From contig NZ_NHSH01000053.1 of NCBI RefSeq assembly GCF_016653315.1, forward strand, positions 1 to 64,000: DNA of 64,000 nt, in the 5' to 3' direction. The position numbers and the translations under genes are program-made. Below the pieces are notes generated by a model. The model had not been told where the DNA came from and searched no databases. It saw only the letters and a list, made by a program, of their open reading frames with translations. The stretch comes from Halochromatium roseum. GTDB lineage: Bacteria > Pseudomonadota > Gammaproteobacteria > Chromatiales > Chromatiaceae. Positions 53,560-62,487 of the stretch are shown here, one piece after another; position 1 is the stretch's first letter; each line of letters starts with the position of its first letter.

Positions 53560-56500
53560 TCAGATCATCACCGGCCCATCCACGAGCTTGGCGCGGATGC
53601 GCGCCTCGGCCTCGGCGAGCCAGTCGGCCAGCTCGGCCTCGTCGCTGAGGGTGCGGCGCGGGAGGTCGACGCGCTGCACCTTGGGCTCCAGCAGCCGGGC
53701 GGCGTCCATGCGCGCCTGCTCGAAGCGACCTTTCAGGGCCTGGGTGCGGTCGGGCCATTGCGCCAGTGAGCAGCGCTCCAGCTCGTCGAGGATGCTGTCC
53801 GGGCTGGACAGGTCCAGCGCCATACCGCCGTTGAGGTTGTGGCTGGCGAGCATCGCCTGGCGCTGTTCGGGGTCGAGTGCGAGCCAGTGGCTGTCCTGCT
53901 CCAAGGCGGCCAGCTCGGTTTGATAGCTGCGTTGGTAGGCGTCGCGCTGGTGGTTGAGGCTGGCGCGCAGCAGGTCGACGGTCTTGTCGAGCAGGGCCTG
54001 AACCGGGTCGTGCTCGGCGAGCAGCGCGCGCTGTTGCTGGATCTGCTCGGCCTCGGCGGCGAGCGCTGGGTAAGGTGCCAGATCCTTGGCGTGCGCGAGC
54101 AGCGTTTGCAGCTGGCTCCAGTGCGGCCAGCGCTGGCTGATCTGCTCGCCGGTGGCTTGCCAGTCCTGGCTGTGCTGGATCAGGGTCGCGCGCTGGCTGA
54201 ACAGCTCGGCGAGCAGGGCGTTGCCGGTGAGCGCCTCTAGGTCGCTCAGCTGCTGTTGGCCTGGCACCTCGGGCCTTGGCGCCTCACCGCCAGCCTTGGC
54301 GGCCAGATCGCGCAGGCGGCGCAGCAGCTCCGGTGCCTTGTCGATCTCCTGACCCGGCTGGCAGCCGACGCCGGCGGCCTGGAACACCTTGCGGATCTGG
54401 ATCTTCTGCACTGGACTGATGGTGACGGTCTCGGGCTTGAAGCTGCATTGGGTGATCTGGCGGCGCTCCAGGCCCTTGGCGTCGACCGGCTTGCCGAGGC
54501 TGTTCAGCGCCAGCAGATGGCCGCTGGCGACCAGGGCGTAGAGGGCGCCGTCGATGGCGTCCTGCGGCCAGCCGTAAGGCGGCGCCTTGAAGTCGTCACG
54601 CAGGTCGCTGCCCTTCTTGCCGGCGCCCAGATGCTTGATGAGGGCAGCGCAGACCGGGTGTTGATCGGTGTCGGCGCTGTGTTTGATCGGCTGCAGGGGC
54701 TGGGTCTCGCCCTTGCGCGCGCGCTCGATGACCTTGTCCCAGCCGAGCTGGTCGGCGGTATCGAAATCGCGATACAGGCGCACCATCGAGGCGGCGCCGG
54801 CGCTCTGTAGCTGCTCGCTCAGGTCGTTGCCGAGGACGCGCTGGCCGCCGCCCTGGTAGACCTGAGCGTCGGCGACCAGGGCCTTGACCAACTGGCTGAT
54901 GCGCCGGGCGGCATCGTTGCGCCGGGTCTCCATCGCTGAGCGGGCGTCCTGGCCCTCGGGCGTGGCGGGCTGGCCGCGCACATCGAGCGTGAGCTGGGCG
55001 GCCTTGTGCTCGATCATGGCCGAGCGCAGTGCGTTGCGATTCTGTGCGGGCAGGAAGACGAAGATGACCGGGCTGCCGGGGCCGGCGTTGCGGGCGTCGC
55101 CCTTGACCTCGGCCTCGGAGCTGCTCCAGCCGTCGCGGAACCAGGCGACGATCTGCTGATCGGCGTTCGGCGGCAGCGCGTCGTCGTAGCAGGGCGTTAG
55201 CGTCCGCGCCTCCTTGGTCTGGCCCTGGGTCAGATGGACCGCCTTGAGCGCCTCCCGATAGGCACCTTTGAGCAGGTCGACGCGCTCCATCTCAAGGCGT
55301 TGCGTATTCGCCGACAGCTCGGAGACCTGCTTGCGGTATTCGTCGTGCCAAGCGCTGCTCTCGGCGGTCTGCAACCGGTATTCGGTGCCCGCTGGCGTGG
55401 CGATGGCCATCACCAGCCCTTGGGTGTTGTGCAGTGCATCGAGCAGGCCGGGGATGCGCTTGCGCAGTGCGCTGGAGCCGCCGGCCAGCTCGGTGACCAG
55501 CAGGTCGGCGAGGCTGTCCTCGGTGGCGCGCAGGCCGCTGTCGGCCATCGGGTCAGTGGGCAGCTTGCCGATCAGGTAGATAAGCTTGAGCAGGCTGGCC
55601 TTGAGTCGGTCGTCCTCATCGCCGGCGGCGAGCTTGCCGATGCGGTCGTAGACCTCGCGCGAGAGCAGCCCGGTGTTCAGCAGGTCGGTGCTGACCTGGT
55701 CATAGATGAAGTCGCCAGCGACGACCTGCCCAAGCGGCTGCGCGGCGGTGGCGCAAGCGGCCTCGTGGACGATGCGCAGTTGGCTACGCAGTTGCGAGAT
55801 GGTGCCGGACTCGTCGAGCTTGTGCAGGACCTTTTCCCAGAACCGGCGGCGCACCGGCAGCAGCGGATAGTCGTCGACCAGGAAGGTCTCATCCTCGGTG
55901 CTGTGCTCGAGCTTGGTGCCGCGCAGGTGGCGGGAGATCTCGCCGAGATTGTCGGTCAGCGTCTGGCGGATGGCGGGGATGGCACTCTGGGTCTTGCGCA
56001 GGATGATCTTGCGGATCACGGCGTCGACATCGGTGTCCGAGAGCTGCACCGGGACCGTGAAGCGGCCCTTGATCTTCTGCAGCGAGGGGGTGCCGGACAT
56101 GGCGGTCTGGCCGGTGCCAACGAACAGCAGGCGCCCGCCGAAGTGCTTGCTGCAGGACTCGACCATCTCTTGGATGCTGTAGGCGCGATCGCCGCTGTCG
56201 CCGATGAACTGCTGGACCTCGTCGAGGACGATGAGGGTGAGCGGGAAGCCGTCGTCGTTGGTCAGCGCGTCCTTGATGGCGCGGATCATCTCGTCGTTGG
56301 AGACGTCCCGCACCTCGGGGTATTGGGCGATGAGGCGATCGCCGACGCTCATCGCATCCGGGGCCAGCTCAGGCTTGGCGGCGAGCAGCGCGGCGTGCAG
56401 GTCGTCGGAGACGAACAGCTCGGGTAGCTCGCGCTCGAGGCTGGTGCCGCGGTCTGCCAAGGCTCGTTCGACGGCGTCGAGGATGCCCTCGCGCTGCATC

Positions 56501-57024
56501 CAGATGACCAAGCGCGCCTGATTGTATTTCTCGGGCAGTCCGGCGGACTTGAAGACGATGCCGAGCAGGGCGAGGCGGACATTGTTGCCAGCGCCGGAGC
56601 CGAGCTTGCCGGAGGCGGCATGCAGTCCGCCGTAGCGCTTGGCCTGGGTGCTTAGCTCGCGCAGATGGTCCTTGATCTCGGTCGGGAGCTTGGCGAGGCT
56701 GCGTGCCGCGGCGCCGTCCTCGAAGCCGACATCGACCCAGAAGGCACGCAGCATCTTGGCCAGATGTGACTTGCCGCTGCCGTAGAAGCCGCTGATCCAG
56801 ACGCTGGGCTGCTCGGGCGCTTGACCCAGGTTGCCGAGGAAGGTCTCGAGGATCTTGCGCAGACCCTTGGCATACTCGCCGTCGCAGACGAAGGTCTCCA
56901 GCTCGTAGCGGAGGATCTCGAGTGCGGCGCTGGAGCGGTCTTCCGAGACCTCGGCGACACCGTTGTTGATCAGCCGGTTGGCGAGTGGGTCTTTGCTGTA
57001 GATGGCGCGGTTGTTGTTGTGCAT
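53560..57024 (-). CDS. brxC: BrxC, large P-loop ATPase of BREX
   Basis: 1154 residues from the Met of MHNNNRAIYSKDPLANRL. Walker A SGFYGSGKSHLAKML (about residue 75), Walker B LIVLDEVQQFIGDS. A long C-terminal alpha-helical part follows. BrxC belongs to the DUF499/PglY-like group and is needed for both methylation and phage exclusion in BREX-1. It starts six bases after brxB stops. Normal family length is about 1200. Confidence 0.94.
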   Translation of the reverse strand: MHNNNRAIYSKDPLANRLINNGVAEVSEDRSSAALEILRYELETFVCDGEYAKGLRKILETFLGNLGQAPEQPSVWISGFYGSGKSHLAKMLRAFWVDVGFEDGAAARSLAKLPTEIKDHLRELSTQAKRYGGLHAASGKLGSGAGNNVRLALLGIVFKSAGLPEKYNQARLVIWMQREGILDAVERALADRGTSLERELPELFVSDDLHAALLAAKPELAPDAMSVGDRLIAQYPEVRDVSNDEMIRAIKDALTNDDGFPLTLIVLDEVQQFIGDSGDRAYSIQEMVESCSKHFGGRLLFVGTGQTAMSGTPSLQKIKGRFTVPVQLSDTDVDAVIRKIILRKTQSAIPAIRQTLTDNLGEISRHLRGTKLEHSTEDETFLVDDYPLLPVRRRFWEKVLHKLDESGTISQLRSQLRIVHEAACATAAQPLGQVVAGDFIYDQVSTDLLNTGLLSREVYDRIGKLAAGDEDDRLKASLLKLIYLIGKLPTDPMADSGLRATEDSLADLLVTELAGGSSALRKRIPGLLDALHNTQGLVMAIATPAGTEYRLQTAESSAWHDEYRKQVSELSANTQRLEMERVDLLKGAYREALKAVHLTQGQTKEARTLTPCYDDALPPNADQQIVAWFRDGWSSSEAEVKGDARNAGPGSPVIFVFLPAQNRNALRSAMIEHKAAQLTLDVRGQPATPEGQDARSAMETRRNDAARRISQLVKALVADAQVYQGGGQRVLGNDLSEQLQSAGAASMVRLYRDFDTADQLGWDKVIERARKGETQPLQPIKHSADTDQHPVCAALIKHLGAGKKGSDLRDDFKAPPYGWPQDAIDGALYALVASGHLLALNSLGKPVDAKGLERRQITQCSFKPETVTISPVQKIQIRKVFQAAGVGCQPGQEIDKAPELLRRLRDLAAKAGGEAPRPEVPGQQQLSDLEALTGNALLAELFSQRATLIQHSQDWQATGEQISQRWPHWSQLQTLLAHAKDLAPYPALAAEAEQIQQQRALLAEHDPVQALLDKTVDLLRASLNHQRDAYQRSYQTELAALEQDSHWLALDPEQRQAMLASHNLNGGMALDLSSPDSILDELERCSLAQWPDRTQALKGRFEQARMDAARLLEPKVQRVDLPRRTLSDEAELADWLAEAEARIRAKLVDGPVMI

Positions 57025-57029
57025 CGTAC

Positions 57030-57578
57030 TCAGTCCGTGGTGATGGCGTGGGCCAGATAACCCCAACCATCGCGTGCATCCAAGAGCCGATAGGTCTTGT
57101 CTTCGACCTCGCCGGGGAAGAAGACGACCAAACGCCCGTTGATGGCGGAGGCGGCTTGGTCGACGATCGTCGAGACACTCGAGACGCCGAACAGCGTGCC
57201 GACACCAGCCAGCGCGACCACATCATTGGCCGACGCCTGCGCGATGGCGGCGCTGGTCTGTGCGACCAGCTGTTTGGTGAATTCGGTCAGTCGACCCTCG
57301 GGGTAGCCGGCGAGCAAGGCTGGACGGCGAAAGTATTTGTCCCGGTAACGCTGGCTCGCCATCCAGGTCGGGAAGGCGTCGCTGAGGTCGAGCAGGGTCC
57401 AGCCGTGGCCGGCGTTGCGTGTGCGCAGCTCGAATTCGTCGATATAGACCCGGAATCTCAGCTCATCCGCCGGCGGATAGACGACGAAGATCACGCGCTC
57501 GATCCCGGACAGACCCTCTGGCCAGGGGGTGCTGATGTGCTCCGCGTAGTGTTCGACGAGTCGATCAAGCCTGCTCAT
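57030..57578 (-). CDS. brxB: BrxB (DUF1788)
   Basis: 182 residues; DUF1788 pattern RVIFVVYPPADELRFRVYIDEFELRTR..HGWTLLDLSDAFPTWM..GVGTLFGVSSVSTIVDQAA..GRLVVFFPGE. Needed for BREX; precise role unknown. Overlaps brxA by 14 bases. Confidence 0.95.
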   Translation of the reverse strand: MSRLDRLVEHYAEHISTPWPEGLSGIERVIFVVYPPADELRFRVYIDEFELRTRNAGHGWTLLDLSDAFPTWMASQRYRDKYFRRPALLAGYPEGRLTEFTKQLVAQTSAAIAQASANDVVALAGVGTLFGVSSVSTIVDQAASAINGRLVVFFPGEVEDKTYRLLDARDGWGYLAHAITTD

Positions 57579-58359
57579 GCAGCCACTCCTGCTCCTGTTC
57601 GCTGAGATAGCCGGGAAATCGGACCTCCATCACGGCGCCGGTGCGGCGAAACACCAGCAAACCGCGTTGCGCTGCGGCTTGCGTCAGCGCGATCAGCTGC
57701 TCTTCAGGAAGGTCGAGCACACGCAGCCAGTCGCTGCTGAAGAGCCGTTGCGCGCGGCGACCTTCCAGGTAGGCCAAGAATAAGCCAAAGGTGAGGTTCA
57801 CCGGGGTGATCAGCGGCCTGGCTCGGAGCTTTTTGACATGCCCAGAGAGATAGCCGGCCTGGGTCCAGCTGCCATTGACACGCTGGGCGATCGCCTCGAT
57901 CGAGGTCGGACTGAAGCCGCCTTGGCTCCACTCGGCAAAGCGCTGCTCCATCTGCTCGCGGGTGACCTGTGCGCCGGGAGGTGCGTCGCGGATGATCGGC
58001 ACGCTGATGCGCAGCAGGGCGTCGCGGGCGAGGGACAGCTGCAGTGCCAGAACCGGCTGTGCATCTGACTGATGAGACCAGAGGCGGCGAAAGATCCGGA
58101 ACAGACAGGTGTCCGGGTCCAAGGCATACAGGTCACAGAGGTGTCGAAAGCTGAGCTTGCGCGCATTGGCCGTTGGCTTGTCGAGCAGATTGTCGTCGAC
58201 GATCTCCTGGCGATAATCGGCACGCTGGGCTGCCTCGGGGACCACCTCGAACAGGCGCTGCACTTCCGCCAACATCATCGTCCGCGCCGCGTGCACACCG
58301 CCTTTGCCGAATTTGAAACCGAAACGAGCAAGCCCGGCGGGGTCTTCGACGCTAAACAT
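57565..58359 (-). CDS. brxA: BrxA (DUF1819)
   Basis: 264 residues, DUF1819. NusB-like helical fold reported for BrxA; here RKLSFRHLCDLYALDPDTCLFRIFRRLW and EAIAQRVNGSWTQAGYLSGH are typical. First gene of the BREX operon. No WYL-domain BrxR regulator gene precedes it, unlike many BREX loci. A 12-bp direct repeat run lies 22-70 bp upstream. Confidence 0.95.
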   Translation of the reverse strand: MFSVEDPAGLARFGFKFGKGGVHAARTMMLAEVQRLFEVVPEAAQRADYRQEIVDDNLLDKPTANARKLSFRHLCDLYALDPDTCLFRIFRRLWSHQSDAQPVLALQLSLARDALLRISVPIIRDAPPGAQVTREQMEQRFAEWSQGGFSPTSIEAIAQRVNGSWTQAGYLSGHVKKLRARPLITPVNLTFGLFLAYLEGRRAQRLFSSDWLRVLDLPEEQLIALTQAAAQRGLLVFRRTGAVMEVRFPGYLSEQEQEWLHEQA

Positions 58360-58381
58360 GCTGGCAATCTTAAAGGCTTGT

Positions 58382-58430
58382 TCTCATACAAAAGTGCTCA
58401 TGCAGGTGCTCATACAAGCGCTCATCCAAG
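58382..58430. repeat. 12-bp direct repeats upstream of brxA
   Basis: Four near-identical units ending GCTCATACAAG or TCTCATACAAAAG, then TGCTCATGCAGG, TGCTCATACAAG and CGCTCATCCAAG. Located where the BREX promoter should be. The minus-strand frame through it (58360-58590) is open for about 72 codons (ends LYEHLHEHFCMRTSL), which may be the tail of a lost gene. Confidence 0.6.
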
Positions 58431-58592
58431 ACAGCTGAGGCGATTGCCCGTATCCATTGATTTGCCGGGTGCTGCATGGCCAACAAGGTGGTGACGACGA
58501 CGATGCGGGCTTCGCCGACGATGGTGGCGCTAAAGGGCCGCGCTGGGGAGGATCGCTCGAGCAGGATCGAGATGCTGGAGTTCGCCCCCTAA

Positions 58593-58629
58593 AACGCATC
58601 AAGGCCGCTCGAAGCGGCCTTGATGCGTT
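58593..58629 (-). terminator. Strong intrinsic terminator upstream of the BREX operon
   Basis: AACGCATCAAGGCCGCT, loop CGA, then the perfect complement: a 17-bp stem with a 3-nt loop. On the minus strand the stem is followed by TT after GCGTT (TTTT in total), so it should end transcripts from the gene at 58782 before the BREX promoter. The rest of 58630-58781 holds nothing I can assign. Confidence 0.8.
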
Positions 58630-58781
58630 GCGCCCGCGTCCTTGGGCGTCGGATCATTGATCAGGGGCGATTCGCAGGGCCTGCCACCAAGACTCGGACG
58701 ACAGTATGGCGTGGTGCCGCACCGGGCGGTAGGCGCTGCGTGAAGATCAACTGACCACCTTCTGCGCTTTCAGTCTGACCG

Positions 58782-59039
58782 CTATTGCAACCGCTGATGC
58801 GGCAGCCAGTTGGCAATCCGATTGCGCTCGGCCGACTCGTCGATGCTGAAGAAGCGGTTCAGCACCAATAAGGCCTCGTCGAGATCGGAGCAGCCGTAGT
58901 CGTCCATCACGACATGGTTGCTGCAGTCCTCGACGTGGTAGCTGTGGGCCTGATCCGCTGCGTCATAGCGTAAGCGGTAGCCAGAGCCCGTCCAAGAATC
59001 CCACTTGTAACGGATGACCTGCTCTTGTTCGTCAAACAT
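58782..59039 (-). CDS. Hypothetical small protein
   Basis: 85 residues, acidic: FDEQEQVIRYKWDSWTGSGYRLRYDAADQAHSY, then DCSNHVVMDDYGCSDLDEALLVLNRFFS. No family recognised and no signal peptide. Between the terminator and a 300-bp AT-rich gap, so it is likely a single-gene transcript. Confidence 0.55.
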   Translation of the reverse strand: MFDEQEQVIRYKWDSWTGSGYRLRYDAADQAHSYHVEDCSNHVVMDDYGCSDLDEALLVLNRFFSIDESAERNRIANWLPHQRLQ

Positions 59040-59337
59040 CTCTCAACCTGCTGAATATGTTGATTCATCCAGAAAAACCGAGCAGGGGACTAAGGTTCAC
59101 CGCTGCATCGGGGATTTCCCGAACGTCAAAACCGCGCATGTCGCAAAAGTGCGTCTAGCGGTCTCTTACCCCATAGTCTAGGAGCGCAAATGCTACTTGA
59201 CAAGGAAAATTCTAACTGGTGTTTGACAAAAAAAGCGTGCAGCTACTCGCATTTTTGTAACCCGCTGGTTTTTCATGCCGCAGTTGCGAATTAGACACTT
59301 TTGTGCAAATTAACAACAAACGAATGGAGAGACGCGC
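59040..59337. other. AT-rich intergenic gap between metA and the small gene
   Basis: About 300 bp without a supported gene, AT-richer than its neighbours. Two TTGACA hexamers lie near 59197 and 59225 on the plus strand, with no plus-strand gene behind them. Promoter sequence for the minus-strand small gene must be here. Confidence 0.4.
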
Positions 59338-60414
59338 TCAGGGGCGGGTCAGCATACGCAGCGGATCATTGGGATCGACCCAATCCATAAAGGGCACCCG
59401 GCGGTCGTTGTGGGTGACTCGATAGATCAAGCCCAGCCAGTTGCCAACCACACCCTCGGCGGTGTCACGCCAGGTGTTATCCAGGCCTTCAGCGATGCGC
59501 GCTTCCGGGAACTTCGGCGGCTCGCGGCCCCGGTCGAGCGCCCGCTGGAGTAAATGGCGATGCTCATCGAGCACCGCCGCCGCCTTGCGCGAGAACACGT
59601 TGTCCGGAAACGGCGGATAGCTCTCACGAGCGCCCGCTGCAAAGCGGTCCACCTCGCGCTTGTATTCCTTGAGCAAGGAGATGGTGTCGTACTCCGGATG
59701 CCCCTGAAACATGACGATGCGCAGCCCATCCGGGCTGGTGGCGAGATGCACACCGGCCTCATCACTCTCCACCAACACCTTTGCTCCAACTGCTTCAAAC
59801 TGTGCACGGCTGACCTCATTGAAGCGAGAGTGCGGGACGTCGAACAGGGTGTTGGTGCTATCAATCAGCGGATGCGAATGATCGACGACGCGATGCGTAT
59901 ACACGCCCCAGCGCTTGCCCGGCAGTGGTTGACGCCGCTGACCATAACGGAACTGCATCACAGCATGAGTGGCAAGACAGGAGCAGAGGGTTGAGGTGAC
60001 ATGCTCGAAGGCCCAGTCGACCACCTCGATCAACGGCGACCAGAAGGGCTGCTCGGCAAGATCCGGGCCGCTCACATTCGCACCGGTGATGATCAGCGCG
60101 TCCAGCCCAAGCTCGCGCACCGCTTCGAACGACTGATAATAGCGTTCGATATGCGCACGCGCCTTCTCCCCACGCGGCAGACCTGGCAGCGAAAACGGAT
60201 GCACATAGAACTGGGCGATCTGGTTGCTTTGCCCAACCAGCCGAAAGAACTGGCGCTCGGTCGCCGCCAGCGCGGCATCCGGCATCATGTTGAGCAGGCC
60301 GACATGGAGTTCGCGGATATCCTGATGGATCGCCCAGTCGGACTCGAGAATGTTTTGGCCTTCGGCGCGCAAGCGATCGAAGGTCGGAAGTTCATTATGG
60401 GCAACAATTGGCAT
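59338..60414 (-). CDS. metA: Homoserine O-succinyltransferase (MetA family)
   Basis: 358 residues from the Met of MPIVAHNELPTFDRL. Acylates homoserine at the first committed step of methionine synthesis. Motifs: LHVGLLNMMPDAALAATERQFFRL near residue 40, LIITGANVSG, the catalytic Cys in STLCSCLATHAVMQFRY and the catalytic His-Glu in FQGHPEYD. Acyl donor (succinyl- or acetyl-CoA) cannot be decided from sequence alone. The upstream P-loop gene ends 4 bases before the start. Confidence 0.93.
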   Translation of the reverse strand: MPIVAHNELPTFDRLRAEGQNILESDWAIHQDIRELHVGLLNMMPDAALAATERQFFRLVGQSNQIAQFYVHPFSLPGLPRGEKARAHIERYYQSFEAVRELGLDALIITGANVSGPDLAEQPFWSPLIEVVDWAFEHVTSTLCSCLATHAVMQFRYGQRRQPLPGKRWGVYTHRVVDHSHPLIDSTNTLFDVPHSRFNEVSRAQFEAVGAKVLVESDEAGVHLATSPDGLRIVMFQGHPEYDTISLLKEYKREVDRFAAGARESYPPFPDNVFSRKAAAVLDEHRHLLQRALDRGREPPKFPEARIAEGLDNTWRDTAEGVVGNWLGLIYRVTHNDRRVPFMDWVDPNDPLRMLTRP

Positions 60415-60418
60415 CGGT

Positions 60419-61321
60419 TCAGACCTGCACTGCATCCAGGCCGTTGTGGGCCTGTGCTTCCTCGTCCGGCGCCAACGGCGGCGTGCGCGCGATCGCGGTC
60501 TCGATCAGGGTCAGGAAATCCTGCTCGTCACGCACCGCGGCCACCTCGGTCGACTCGACGGTATAGCCGAAGGGGCGCGCGATCGCCTCGTAGCGCGGCA
60601 CCCGCGAATGGAACAACCTCGGGAAGACCCAGCGGGTAAAGTCGTTCGGGTCGATATCAGCCACGTACTCGAGTCCGTGCTCGTGCAGATAGTCCTTAAC
60701 CGCGGCCTTGATGAAGGCGGGTCGAAAATAGAGCGGCTTCGGATCGGCCTGGGCGCGGCGGATCAGCTTGATCTCATCGGCCTGGGGGACGCGGATGTAG
60801 AGGATCAGGCTGTGCTGAGCCAGCAGCTCGATCACCGAGGGGTCTTCAAGCTCGCAGAGGCTACCGCCGACATCGTTAACGAAATGGCTGTAGCCGTAGA
60901 TCTCACGCGCCTTGCGGATGAACTCGGGGACATCCAGCATGGCCCGGATCTCGGCATCGCGGTATAGGGCTTGGCGACGATTGAACTCTGGCAGCGAGAG
61001 GCCGCCCTTATCCGGATCACCGAGCTGGCCGACGAAGCTCAGCACCGGGCCAAGGTCATCGACTTGGATCTTATTCTGGAACGCGACCCAATCGCGGCGC
61101 AGCAGATCGCGCAGGAAGGGCACCTGCATCGCCTGCAGCTTGATCAGGTCGAGGATCGGCTCATCTAAGTAGCGGGTGCCGATGCGATAGTCGCCGGAAT
61201 AGTGAAACCAATCGTTGCGCCGCAGCAGACCGGAGAGATAGGTCTTACCAACCCCGGACATGCCCAGCAGCGTGACGCACCGATGCTGCCAGTGGCGAAA
61301 TTCGTCGATCGTCAGCTTCAC
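60419..61321 (-). CDS. P-loop ATPase next to metA
   Basis: 300 residues with Walker A LLGMSGVGKTYLSGLLRR at the N-terminus. A nucleotide-kinase-like pattern follows (SHFVNDVGGSLCELED, LILYIRVPQADEIKLIRRAQ). It is placed just upstream of metA and almost touching, so they share a transcript. I cannot assign a substrate. Confidence 0.75.
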   Translation of the reverse strand: MKLTIDEFRHWQHRCVTLLGMSGVGKTYLSGLLRRNDWFHYSGDYRIGTRYLDEPILDLIKLQAMQVPFLRDLLRRDWVAFQNKIQVDDLGPVLSFVGQLGDPDKGGLSLPEFNRRQALYRDAEIRAMLDVPEFIRKAREIYGYSHFVNDVGGSLCELEDPSVIELLAQHSLILYIRVPQADEIKLIRRAQADPKPLYFRPAFIKAAVKDYLHEHGLEYVADIDPNDFTRWVFPRLFHSRVPRYEAIARPFGYTVESTEVAAVRDEQDFLTLIETAIARTPPLAPDEEAQAHNGLDAVQV

Positions 61322-61337
61322 AGCGAGATCCTCGGTA

Positions 61338-61400
61338 GGGCGGGTCGATTAAAGCGGGTCGATAAGCGGGTCGATAGAGGGCATCGATAGCGGGCGTCGA
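61338..61400. repeat. Short direct repeats upstream of the P-loop gene
   Basis: Three imperfect copies of GCGGGTCGATAA within 45 bp, followed by variants (GGGCATCGATAG, GGGCGTCGATAA). Located 20-80 bp before the P-loop gene start, possibly in its promoter. The remaining gap to 61608 shows no gene. Confidence 0.55.
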
Positions 61401-61608
61401 TAAGACGCGAGCCCAGCGCGAGACATTGCCCCAAAGCCGACGCGCGGAAAACGCCGAACTATACGCGATCCGCCTGCTTGGTCACCAGAGAGACGACAGG
61501 TACTGAACCTGATGCCTGACCTGACTGGCTAAGGATTGGCTCTTCTTCAGCCCCCAAGCTCTCGCCTATACTGGAGCCGATGCCCTGGAGCAATCCATCG
61601 TTCAACCA

Positions 61609-62442
61609 ATGAGCACTCCGCCCATGCCGAGCCTGCAACCTGACGCTATCAGGCTCTACTACGAGCTTCATGGACCGGCCGCCGCGGACGAGCGACCACC
61701 GCCCTTGATCCTGGTCGCCGGGCTCGCGAGTCATAGCCAATCCTGGGTTCCTGTACTGCCAACCTTGGCCGCCGAGCGCCAGGTGCTGATCTTCGACAAC
61801 CGCGGCTGCGGCCGCAGCCAGACTCTAGACGCACCCAACAGCATTGGGCACATGGCCAGCGACTGCCTAGCACTCGCCGATCATCTGGGCCTAGAACGCT
61901 TCGACCTGCTTGGCCATTCCATGGGTGGTTTCATCGCGCTCGAGGTCGCCCGCCAAGCCCCGCAGCGCCTCAGCCACTTGGTGCTGAGCAACAGCGGCGC
62001 GACCCAGAGCGCTCGCAACCAGCGCCTGTTCGAGGATTGGGCCGATGAGCTAGATGCCGGCCAAGACCCCAAGCGCTGGTTCCGGAACTTCTTCTACTGG
62101 ATCTTCACTGAACACTTCTTCGAGGACCCTCAAACCCTCAACGGTCTGCTGGAGCTGGTGCTCAACGATCCTTACGCGCAAACCCCGGCAGGATTCCGAG
62201 CCCAGGTCGCGGCGATGCGCGGCTTCGATGCCCGCAACTGGCTGCACAAGATCGAGACCCAGACGCTGATCCTGGCCAGCGCTGAGGATCTGCTGTTCCC
62301 TCCCCGAAACGATGCCGCAGGACTCAGCGGATTGCCGAATGCCGAGTACAGGGCGGTTCCGGCGCTGGCCCATAGCCTGCCGCTTGAAGGCGCTGCGGAA
62401 TTCACCGGGGCTGTGCTCCGCTTTCTCGATCGGTCCGCCTGA
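61609..62442 (+). CDS. Alpha/beta hydrolase
   Basis: 277 residues. Fold elements: LILVAGLASHSQSW (oxyanion region), LIFDNRGCGRSQ, nucleophile elbow LLGHSMGGFIALEVA, Asp in LILASAEDLLFPP and His in VPALAHSLPLEG. It resembles esterases and BioH-like or 3-oxoadipate enol-lactonase proteins. Substrate unknown. It lies 45 bp before an MlaE-type gene. Confidence 0.88.
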   Translation: MSTPPMPSLQPDAIRLYYELHGPAAADERPPPLILVAGLASHSQSWVPVLPTLAAERQVLIFDNRGCGRSQTLDAPNSIGHMASDCLALADHLGLERFDLLGHSMGGFIALEVARQAPQRLSHLVLSNSGATQSARNQRLFEDWADELDAGQDPKRWFRNFFYWIFTEHFFEDPQTLNGLLELVLNDPYAQTPAGFRAQVAAMRGFDARNWLHKIETQTLILASAEDLLFPPRNDAAGLSGLPNAEYRAVPALAHSLPLEGAAEFTGAVLRFLDRSA

Positions 62443-62487
62443 CGGTGAATCCTGCCGGCCAATCAGCTCAGCCGTCCTCACGATCGG

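Noticed and set aside
55234-56427. 397-codon plus-strand frame
   Set aside because: Antisense to brxC; a result of high GC and codon bias.
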